NCBI GenBank assembly: GCA_002701395.1
Contig: NZVC01000036.1
Coordinates: 1 to 51,672 of the forward strand
Direction: 5' to 3'
DNA: 51,672 nucleotides
Origin: Maritimibacter sp.
GTDB taxonomy: Bacteria > Pseudomonadota > Alphaproteobacteria > Rhodobacterales > Rhodobacteraceae
Numbering within the stretch: the first letter of the stretch is position 1; every line of letters starts with the position of its first letter. Of the stretch, positions 31,794 to 38,875 are shown piece after piece. The translations under genes were made by a program, and so were the position numbers. Under the pieces are notes generated by a model, which ran no database searches, was not told the DNA's origin, and worked only from the letters and a program-made list of their open reading frames with translations.

Positions 31794-32930
31794 CTAATCA
31801 AGCATATCCGGCGGCGGGATCCGGCGGCGCACCGCGACGGGGCGGGCGCGGAAGGCGGCGATCGCCTCTTCCACCTGCTCGGCCAGCCGCGTGGCGGGGC
31901 AGAACAGCGTGCCGGTCCACGCCGGGTCGGGCGCCGACGTCTGCAGCCGCAGCACCTGCGCCGTGTCGGCCACCAGCCCGCTTTTGCCGAACAGCCGGCG
32001 CATCGGCGGCACCAGCGGGTCCAGATAGCTTTCCACGTAATCCAGATACACCAGCGTCGGCACGCCCGCGCGCACCAGATCGACGGCGGCGGTCGAGGTG
32101 CAGGTGATCCCCGCCGCGGCCCGGTCCAGCACCGCGTCCATCGGGTCGGCGGTCAGCTTCAGGTTCGCCGGCAGGTCGCCCATCTCCTTCATCAGGGACG
32201 GATAGGGGTATTCCTCGCGGTGCAGGTGGCCGGTGTTCTCGTGCGGCAGGTGGCGCAGCTTCAGCCAGACGGTGCGGTCCGGGTCGGCGCGCGCGATGGC
32301 CGCCAGCATCCGCAGCAGGTGCAGCCGGGCGCGTTTCGTCGGCGGCGAGATCGCCTGCGCGAAGAAATACACGTCGCGCCGGTCCGCAAGATCGGCGGGC
32401 GGCTCGCCCGGCGTCAGGAAGGTCGGATGACCGAAGCCAAGGTACTGCGGCCCGGTGTCGGCGGTCTCGGAATGTTTGCGGTAACGGTCGATGTCGCCCT
32501 GCGGCACGACGAACACCGCGTCGGCGGCGTGCCGGTTGCCAAAGCCCCGCTCGGGGTCGAATTCCAGCCCGCCCTGAAACGCGATCACCGCCGGACGGTC
32601 CGCGCCATAACGGACGTGGGGCATCCGGATCATGTCGCGCAGCGCCGCGAACATGCGCGAGGTGACGATCGCGTCGAACTCGGCCAGCGGCGTCGCCTGC
32701 CGGAAGGCGTCGGTGTGCAGCAACACGTCGGGCCCGTTCGGCAGCACCGCGGTCAGCTGGCGATAGGACAGGTCGGAATCGTTGGTCACCCAGCCGGTGA
32801 CCAGCGTGTGCCCCCGGTCCGCCAGCAGGTCGCGCATCCGCTGCACGAAGAACAGGGTGGAATCGTCGACGAAGGGCAGCAGGATCCGCGCGCCCGCCCC
32901 GGTTGTCGCCCCGTTGGACGCGTCGTTCAT
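31794..32930 (-). CDS. Putative GT-B-type glycosyltransferase in surface-glycan cluster
   Basis: The 378-residue cytoplasmic protein begins ILLPFVDDSTLFFVQRMRDLLADRGH (about 17-42), like the N-domain of GT-B enzymes. WLKLRHLPHENTGHLHREEYPYPSL and GITCTSTAAVDLVRAGVPTLVYLDY are motifs reminiscent of CDP-glycerol and sialyl-type transferases, where a bound nucleotide is held by a TST/AxxxGxP loop. It is not assigned to a named family with certainty. Start ATG 32930 overlaps the stop of the upstream 70-residue gene (ATGA on the minus strand). It faces the doc gene with a 16-bp gap. It could be a polymer-forming or capping transferase. Confidence 0.7.
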   Translation of the reverse strand: MNDASNGATTGAGARILLPFVDDSTLFFVQRMRDLLADRGHTLVTGWVTNDSDLSYRQLTAVLPNGPDVLLHTDAFRQATPLAEFDAIVTSRMFAALRDMIRMPHVRYGADRPAVIAFQGGLEFDPERGFGNRHAADAVFVVPQGDIDRYRKHSETADTGPQYLGFGHPTFLTPGEPPADLADRRDVYFFAQAISPPTKRARLHLLRMLAAIARADPDRTVWLKLRHLPHENTGHLHREEYPYPSLMKEMGDLPANLKLTADPMDAVLDRAAAGITCTSTAAVDLVRAGVPTLVYLDYVESYLDPLVPPMRRLFGKSGLVADTAQVLRLQTSAPDPAWTGTLFCPATRLAEQVEEAIAAFRARPVAVRRRIPPPDMLD

Positions 32931-33139
32931 GTGCCGGTCTCCCGCTCGAACGCCGCCAGCGCGGTTTCCGCCGCCCGGTCGTGTGCGCGGTGTGCCGGGT
33001 TGCGGCGCCGGACCGAGGTTTCCGCCTCTTTCATCATCCGCCGGGCGGGCTGCAGCACGGGCGCGGCCAGCGGCCGGTTGCTCAGGCGGTACAGCCACAG
33101 CCCCACCGGGGTCCTGGCGAATTTTCGGACAAGGCTCAT
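32927..33139 (-). CDS. Small basic protein coupled to the putative glycosyltransferase
   Basis: The 70-residue protein (MSLVRKFARTPVGLWLYRLSNRP at its start) is rich in Arg and Ala, with an amphipathic N-terminal helix and many basic residues, and no membrane segment. No family is recognised. Its stop overlaps the start of the downstream transferase by 4 bp, so it is likely real and translationally coupled. It may be a small partner that attaches the transferase to the membrane, but that is inferred. Divergent from the nonulosonate operon at 33272. Confidence 0.6.
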   Translation of the reverse strand: MSLVRKFARTPVGLWLYRLSNRPLAAPVLQPARRMMKEAETSVRRRNPAHRAHDRAAETALAAFERETGT

Positions 33140-33271
33140 GGCGGTTCCGGGCATGGCTGCGGGTTGCGCCTGTCTACCCCATCCCGGGCCCGCGATGAAA
33201 GGGCAACGGCTTCCCAACGCAGGCAAATTCCCGTATCCCGTTCCGAAAAGGACAAAGGACGGGCAGGGCGC

Positions 33272-34471
33272 ATGAGCACGGGTTCCACGGCGGCAGTCAT
33301 CCTCGCGCGCGGCGGCTCCAAGGGGGTGCCGGGCAAGAACCTTCGCAAGGTCGGAGGCGTGTCGCTGGTCGGCCGTTCGGTGCGCGCGGCGCGGGCCGCG
33401 GTTTCGGTCGACGCGGGCGTCTGGGTCTCGACCGACGACGCCGCCATCGCCGCCGAAGCGCGGCTGCACGGCGCCGGCGTGATCGACCGCCCCGCCGAGA
33501 TTGCCGGCGACACCGCCACCTCCGAGGCCGGCTGGCTGCACGCGATGGACGAGATCCGCGCGCGGCACCCCGGCCTGTCGCGGCTGGTGCTGTTGCAGTG
33601 CACCTCGCCCTTCACCACCGCCGGCGACATCGAGGCGGTGCTGTACGCGCAGGCCGACCAAGGCGCCGACTGTGCGCTATCGGTGGTGCCGGACCACGGA
33701 TTCCTGTGGCGCAGAGACGAAAACGGCTTTGCCCGCGGCACCAACCACGACGAAACGCAGCAGCGGCAGCGGCGGCAGGATCTGGACCCCGTGTTCCGCG
33801 AATCCGGCGCGATCTATACCGTGAACACCGACGCCTTCGAACGGGTCGGCCGCCGCTTTTGCGGGTCGGTCGCGATGTGCGAGGTCGACCACCCGCCGTT
33901 CGAGATCGACAGCGCCGACGACCTTGCGCTGGCCACCGCCGTCGCGGTGCAGCGCGGCACCGGCGGCATCGACGCCGACCGGCTGAAGGGCATCCGCGCG
34001 GTGGTGATGGACTTCGACGGGGTGCACACCGACGACCTTGTCCACACCAACCAGGAAGGCACCGAAAGCGTGCGTACCTCGCGCGGGGACGGGCTGGGGC
34101 TGGAGATGCTGCGCAAGCGCACCGGCCTGACGCTGATGATCCTGTCGAAGGAAACCAACCCGGTGGTTCTGGCGCGGGCGCGCAAGCTGAAGATCGAGGC
34201 GTTCGGCGCGGTCGAGGACAAGGCCACCGCGCTGGCCAGCTGGTGTGCCAAGAAGGGCCTCGACGCGTCAGAGGTCCTGTATGTCGGCAACGACCTGAAC
34301 GACGCGCCGGTGATGGCGGTGGCCGGGCTGGCCGCGTGCCCGTCCGACGCGCAACCGGCGATTCAGGCGGTGGCCGACTGGATCCTGCCGCTGCCCGGCG
34401 GCAAGGGCGCGCTGCGGTCGATGGCCGAACGGCTGCTCGAGGTGCACGGGACCGAGGCGGATCAGGGATGA
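33272..34471 (+). CDS. neuA: CMP-nonulosonate (sialic acid) synthetase fused to HAD-type nonulosonate-9-phosphate phosphatase
   Basis: In this 399-residue two-domain protein, residues 5-225 are a CMP-sialate synthetase: LARGGSKGVPGKN (11-23), STDDAAIAAEA, LLQCTSPF (107-114), ESGAIYTVN (177-185) and FEIDSADDL. Residues 240-399 are a KdsC-like HAD phosphatase with DFDGVHTDD (247-255), SKE (292-294), EDK with Lys317, and GNDLND (339-344). All four HAD motifs look intact. The domain order matches vertebrate CMAS. In the 9-phosphate route the phosphatase frees the sugar before CMP activation. ATG 33272 is preceded by GGGCAGGGCG. Its stop overlaps the next gene (ATGA). Partner synthase at 6392. Confidence 0.92.
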   Translation: MSTGSTAAVILARGGSKGVPGKNLRKVGGVSLVGRSVRAARAAVSVDAGVWVSTDDAAIAAEARLHGAGVIDRPAEIAGDTATSEAGWLHAMDEIRARHPGLSRLVLLQCTSPFTTAGDIEAVLYAQADQGADCALSVVPDHGFLWRRDENGFARGTNHDETQQRQRRQDLDPVFRESGAIYTVNTDAFERVGRRFCGSVAMCEVDHPPFEIDSADDLALATAVAVQRGTGGIDADRLKGIRAVVMDFDGVHTDDLVHTNQEGTESVRTSRGDGLGLEMLRKRTGLTLMILSKETNPVVLARARKLKIEAFGAVEDKATALASWCAKKGLDASEVLYVGNDLNDAPVMAVAGLAACPSDAQPAIQAVADWILPLPGGKGALRSMAERLLEVHGTEADQG

Positions 34472-35274
34472 CCGACGCGCCCGTCACCGTGGTCGCGGGC
34501 AGCGGGCCGTCGCTTGCCGCCATCGACCCGGGCCGGGTTCTGGCCTCGGACCGGATCATCCGGGTCAACAACTTCTTCTTCGAGGACCGCTTCCATCTGG
34601 GCCGCCGGGTGGACCTGGCCTATGTCTCGGGCGACCCGCGCGTGGTGCCGTTCCTGTGCGCGACGCTGAAGAAGGCGCGCACCCAGTACGACCTGCGCGA
34701 ATGGTCCGCCCCCGGCGGCCGGGTGGCCCGGATCGCGGGGCGCCACCTTGGGCGACTGCCCTATCGCCCGGTGCCGCCCCCCGACGCCGAGACGGCGGCC
34801 GAGATCGCCCGCCTGACCGACCGCTACGGGGTGAAACCGTCCAGCGGGGTGCAGGCGCTGTTGCTGGCGCAGGCGATGGGGGCGCGGCGGATCATCCTGG
34901 CCGGAATCGATCTCTATTCCGCGGAAAACCGCTATGTCTACACGCCCGGCCGCCACCAGCGCGACCTGCTGGGCGACGATCTCGGCAACCGCGCCTGGGA
35001 CCTGCGGCTGCATCACCCCGACTTCGACCGGGCGCTGATCGGCTGGCTGGCGAACCGCCCCGGCCTGACCCTGTGGCGCGCCGCCGACGTGCCCGCCCTG
35101 AACGGGCTCTTGGACCTTGCGCCGGAACGCGACGGACCGCGGATCGTTGTGGAACCGAAAGAGCGGATCGAGGACTGGGCCGGCTGGGCCGGTCTGTACC
35201 CGATCCGCCTGCTGAAGATCCTGCGCCGCCTGCGCCGCTGGCAGCGCGGCCTGACCGGAGACCTGCCACGATGA
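34468..35274 (+). CDS. GT42-family sialyltransferase (CstII-like)
   Basis: The 268-residue protein aligns by eye with Campylobacter CstII. VVAGSGPSLAAID (8-20) matches the CMP-binding IIAGNGPSLKEID. IRVNNFFFEDRFHLG (31-45) matches FRCNQFYFEDKYYLG. SSGVQALLLAQAMGARRIILAGIDLY (125-150) matches TSGV...GIDFY. A His pair at 182-183 lies where the catalytic His is expected, followed by LWRAADVPALNGLLDLAP. The C-terminal basic helix (LLKILRRLRRWQRG) probably attaches it to the membrane. It would use the CMP-sugar made by the upstream fusion and cap the glycan. It overlaps its neighbours by 4 bp on both sides, so the three genes form one coupled operon. Confidence 0.88.
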   Translation: MTDAPVTVVAGSGPSLAAIDPGRVLASDRIIRVNNFFFEDRFHLGRRVDLAYVSGDPRVVPFLCATLKKARTQYDLREWSAPGGRVARIAGRHLGRLPYRPVPPPDAETAAEIARLTDRYGVKPSSGVQALLLAQAMGARRIILAGIDLYSAENRYVYTPGRHQRDLLGDDLGNRAWDLRLHHPDFDRALIGWLANRPGLTLWRAADVPALNGLLDLAPERDGPRIVVEPKERIEDWAGWAGLYPIRLLKILRRLRRWQRGLTGDLPR

Positions 35275-36368
35275 CCCAGACGCCCCTTGCCCATTCGGAT
35301 CGTGTCCGCACCTGGCTGTGCGATCACGCGCTGCCTTTGTGGTCCACCGCCGGGATCGACCCCTCGGGCGCCGGCGCGTGGGAGGCGCTGGAGCATGACG
35401 CGACGCCGCAGACGACCCGCGACAAGCGGCTGCGGGTGATGCCCCGGCAGGCCTTCGTCTTCGCCTCGGCCCACGCGGCGGGGCAGGGGGATTACCTGAC
35501 CCTCGCGCGGGACCTGTTCGGCTTTGCGATGACGCGCGGCTTCGACCCGGACACCGGCCATCTCGCCGCCCGCCTGTCGCCCGCGGGCAAGATCCTGAGC
35601 GCGCCGCACGACCTGTACGACATGGCCTTCATGCTGCTGGCCGCCGCCGCACTGGCCGAGGCGCGCGTCGACACCTCAAAGGATCTTGCGCGGCTGGAAC
35701 AGTCTCTAAGCAGGCTCAAGGCGCCCCGTGGCTGGTTCGAGAACGCCGACCACAGCCTGCCGCGCCGGCAGAATCCGCACATGCACCTGTTCGAGGCCGC
35801 GACCGAGCTGTTCCGCGTCACCGGCGATCCGAAATGGCGCGCGGTGGCTGACGAATGCCTTGGCCTGTTCCGCGAGGTCTTCGTGCAGCCCGATGGCCGC
35901 GTGCTGGAGTTCTTCACCGAGGACTGGGCGCCGGTGACAGAAGGACAGGCGGTCGAGCCCGGCCACATGGCGGAATGGGTCTGGCTGCTGGACCGCTACG
36001 AAATGGCGACGGGGGAGGACATGGGCGTCGATACCGACGCGATGTTCGGCGCGGCGATCGCGGCGCGCGACGGCGCGGGGCTGCTGCCCGACAGTTTGCT
36101 GCCGCCTTCGGACAGCCGCCGCACGTGGCCGCAGACGGAACTGCTGAAGGCCTGTCTGGCCCGGCGTCGTCAGGGCAAGCCGGACCTGCTGCACCCCGAC
36201 GCGGTGCTGGCGCCGATGTTCGCGGAATCCCTCGACACGCCGGTCCCCGGCGGCTGGTACGACAAACGCGGGCTGGACGGGCGGCTGCTGTCGTCGGACA
36301 TGCCGTCCTCGACCTTCTACCACCTGCACGGTGCCTGCACGGCCTATCTGAACGCGGCGGACGCCTAG
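35271..36368 (+). CDS. AGE-family epimerase/isomerase (N-acylglucosamine 2-epimerase or mannose isomerase type)
   Basis: The 365-residue alpha/alpha-barrel protein has RVMPRQAFVFASAHA, PHDLYDMAFMLLAAAAL, RRQNPHMHLFEAATELF, VEPGHMAEWVWLLDRYE, RTWPQTELLKA and STFYHLHGACTAY, all hallmark segments of the AGE superfamily with the catalytic His positions retained. Members interconvert GlcNAc/ManNAc, mannose/fructose, or the sugar phosphates. The RRQNPHMHLFEA form is common in mannose-type members. As the last gene of the nonulosonate operon (4-bp overlap) it probably supplies the mannose-type substrate for the synthase at 6392. Confidence 0.88.
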   Translation: MTQTPLAHSDRVRTWLCDHALPLWSTAGIDPSGAGAWEALEHDATPQTTRDKRLRVMPRQAFVFASAHAAGQGDYLTLARDLFGFAMTRGFDPDTGHLAARLSPAGKILSAPHDLYDMAFMLLAAAALAEARVDTSKDLARLEQSLSRLKAPRGWFENADHSLPRRQNPHMHLFEAATELFRVTGDPKWRAVADECLGLFREVFVQPDGRVLEFFTEDWAPVTEGQAVEPGHMAEWVWLLDRYEMATGEDMGVDTDAMFGAAIAARDGAGLLPDSLLPPSDSRRTWPQTELLKACLARRRQGKPDLLHPDAVLAPMFAESLDTPVPGGWYDKRGLDGRLLSSDMPSSTFYHLHGACTAYLNAADA

Positions 36369-36375
36369 GGTCGCC

Positions 36376-38241
36376 CTACAGCAGGAAGTCCTGCTCGGTC
36401 ACCCCGGTGGTGCCCTGCAGGACAAAGCGCATGTCCGAACTGCCGTCGCCGTCGGCATCGACATAGACCAGCGTGTCGCCGCCGGTCTCGGCGGTGCGGG
36501 TGCTGAGGCCGGTGCCGGTCAGCGCGCCGCCGATCTGCAGCGTCATGCCCGACGCCAGCGCCGACAGGTCCAGCCGGTCCGTGCCGGGCTCGAAATCTGT
36601 GATCACATCCTCGTCGCCGCCGATGACCGAGTCCGAAACAGTCTCGAACACGAAGATATCCGCGCCGACATTGCCGATCATGATATCGGCCCCGGACCCG
36701 CCGATCAGCGTGTCGTCCTGCGCCCCGCCCGACAGCGTGTCGTTCCCCGCGCCGCCCAGCAGCACGTCATACCCGTCGCCGCCCAGCAGCGCGTCGTCGC
36801 CGCTGCCGCCCAGCAGCGTGTCGCTGCCCGGCCCGCCGTCCAGCGTATCGTCGCCGGCGCCGCCGTGCATCCAGTCGCCGCCGCTGCCGCCCGACAGGAC
36901 GTCGCGCCCGGCGTTGCCGTACAGCGTGTCGGCGCCGCTGCCGCCCTCCAGCGTGTCGTCGCCCACGTCCCCCACCAGATAGTCGGTGCCCTGAGCGCCC
37001 TTCAGCAGGTCGTCGCCGATGCCGCCGTACAGGATGTCTTTGCCGTCGTCGCCGCGCAGGGTGTCGTTGCCGAAACCGCCGAACAGGAAATCGTTGCCCG
37101 TGCCGCCCTCCAGCCGGTCGTCGCTGCGCTGGCCGTACAGCCGGTCGTTGCCGCCGCCGCCGGTGATCGTGTCGGCGCCGAACTTGCCGAGGATCTCGTT
37201 GTTGGCGTCGTTGCCGTCGATCGTGTCGTTGCCGGTGCCGCCGATCGCGTTCTCGATCAGCGACCGCGGGTCGTCCTGATACTGCAGCGCGTTATAGACG
37301 TTGCCCGCCGCATAGTAGCCATCGCCGAGGTTGGCCTGCTGCACCGCGCTGAACAGCGACGCGCCGCCGGGCGCAAGGTCGATCTGCACCCCGGTGGAAT
37401 AGGCGCTGAGATCGTAGGTATCGGTGCCGCCGCCGTCCCAGACCGTGGTGAAGATCCGGTTCGCCCAGGCCGACAGCGCCACGCCGCCGTCGACCAGCGT
37501 GTCGCCCGAAGCAGGCGTCCAGGAATAGACCGTGTCGCCGCTGTTGGTGGTGAAATCCGCCCCGTACTTGTACTGCAGCGCCGCGATGTCGAGCATCATC
37601 CAGCTTTGCGCATAGCCCCATGTCTCGTTCGAGTAGCCGCCCACCATCGGATCGCCGGGGTAGGACTTGTAGGTCATCACCGAGTATTCCATCGCGTCCC
37701 ATTCGGCGGGCAGGGCGCCGAAGTCGGTGGAATCGTGGCCGTGTTCCAGCCCCAGCGCGTGGCCCACCTCGTGGATCAGCGTCAGCCAGGTGTAGTTGCC
37801 GATGACGGGATTGCCGTAATCGTAGCCGCCGGCGGTGGTGAACCACACGTCCCCCGAGGCCGCGCCGGTGCCGGGGAAATAGCTCCATGCGGTGGTGTAG
37901 TTGTACGGGTCGCTGGTGGTCTGCGCGACGCGGATCGTCGCGCCGGTGCCGCTGGCGGCCGAGATCGACAGGTCGGTGAACCCCTCGACGGTAAAGCCGT
38001 CGCCGACCGGGCTTGCCCAGTCCGCGTCAAGGATCGCCGCAAGCGCCGACGCCATCGTGACGGTGACCGGAAAGAAGCCCGCCTGTTCGCCCGCACCATA
38101 GGTCCCGCCGTCATACTCCGACACGTTCGTGGGCGTGCTGTAGGTGATCGCGCCGCTCCACTGGCTGTCCTCGATGATGCCGTCGATCCGGGGGTCGCCG
38201 CTGGCCGCGGTCGAGGAGGTGCTGGTGTAGGTGCCGCTCAT
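36376..38241 (-). CDS. Serralysin-like RTX metalloprotease (M10)
   Basis: The 621-residue protein has the zinc-binding motif HEVGHALGLEHG (157-168) and a Met-turn SVMTY (187-191), diagnostic of metzincin peptidase M10B. A calcium-binding RTX region follows (about 345-545), with canonical repeats such as GGTGND, GGAGDDTLDGG and GGSGADIMIGN, then the DVITDFEPGTDRLDLSAL secretion-associated module and VLQGTTGVTEQDFLL at the end. No signal peptide, consistent with type I secretion. No export genes are found in this window. It converges on the AGE gene with a 7-bp gap. An extracellular protein-degrading role is likely. Confidence 0.93.
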   Translation of the reverse strand: MSGTYTSTSSTAASGDPRIDGIIEDSQWSGAITYSTPTNVSEYDGGTYGAGEQAGFFPVTVTMASALAAILDADWASPVGDGFTVEGFTDLSISAASGTGATIRVAQTTSDPYNYTTAWSYFPGTGAASGDVWFTTAGGYDYGNPVIGNYTWLTLIHEVGHALGLEHGHDSTDFGALPAEWDAMEYSVMTYKSYPGDPMVGGYSNETWGYAQSWMMLDIAALQYKYGADFTTNSGDTVYSWTPASGDTLVDGGVALSAWANRIFTTVWDGGGTDTYDLSAYSTGVQIDLAPGGASLFSAVQQANLGDGYYAAGNVYNALQYQDDPRSLIENAIGGTGNDTIDGNDANNEILGKFGADTITGGGGNDRLYGQRSDDRLEGGTGNDFLFGGFGNDTLRGDDGKDILYGGIGDDLLKGAQGTDYLVGDVGDDTLEGGSGADTLYGNAGRDVLSGGSGGDWMHGGAGDDTLDGGPGSDTLLGGSGDDALLGGDGYDVLLGGAGNDTLSGGAQDDTLIGGSGADIMIGNVGADIFVFETVSDSVIGGDEDVITDFEPGTDRLDLSALASGMTLQIGGALTGTGLSTRTAETGGDTLVYVDADGDGSSDMRFVLQGTTGVTEQDFLL

Positions 38242-38390
38242 TGCGTCCGTCGTCCTGCCTGAAAAGTCCTGCGGGGCCTGCCCCGGCCCCGGTATGTTCC
38301 GCGTCTATGGTCCGCGTCTATGTTCCGTGTCGGGCCCGCCGCGGGACATGCCCCTGGACCCCTCCGGGTCTTGCCGCCCGGCTGCCCGCC

Positions 38391-38777
38391 CTAGTCCCGG
38401 GGCGGATCGGTCCTGTTGCGCAGCGCCGCCAGCCGGTCCCGCGCGGCGGCCGCCAGCGGGTGGCCCGGGTGCCGCGCCAGGAACAGGGTCCAGGCCGCCT
38501 CGGTGCCAAGCTCTGCCGCGCGGTCGAATTCCTCGCGGATCGCGATGTTGCCGTCGCGCGCCGTGTTGCCGTCCGGGGCTGGCCCGGGTCCGGTCTGCGC
38601 AAAGCCTTCCGTGGACATGTCCGATGCCGATTCTGGCGGCGATTCCGGCGGCGTCTCTGACGGCGATTCTGGCGGCGACCCCGCCATCAAGACGGTGCCG
38701 GACACCGCAAGCGGGTTTGCCAGAACGGCGATCAGAACGGCCACCAGAACCGCCGGAAGACGCAGCGTCTGTTTCAT
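38391..38777 (-). CDS. Small exported protein with Pro/Ser/Glu-rich linker
   Basis: The 128-residue product has an N-terminal hydrophobic signal (LRLPAVLVAVLIAVLANPLA), then an imperfect repeat rich in ESP, followed by a helical module FDRAAELGTEAAWTLFLARHPGHPLAAAARDRLAAL. This short helix pattern (A-x2-LGT-x2-AW-x2-FL-x-HP) is common in periplasmic or caspase-like proteins of Alphaproteobacteria. It lies between two serralysin genes in the same orientation. It could be a small periplasmic protein. Its function is unknown. Confidence 0.65.
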   Translation of the reverse strand: MKQTLRLPAVLVAVLIAVLANPLAVSGTVLMAGSPPESPSETPPESPPESASDMSTEGFAQTGPGPAPDGNTARDGNIAIREEFDRAAELGTEAAWTLFLARHPGHPLAAAARDRLAALRNRTDPPRD

Positions 38778-38875
38778 GGCGTTCGGATACACGGTTCCCA
38801 AAGGGAAATGCAGCCCCGAAACGCAGAGGTCACGGCTTTTTAACCTTTTTCCGCTCATCCAGGCGGATGGGGGCG

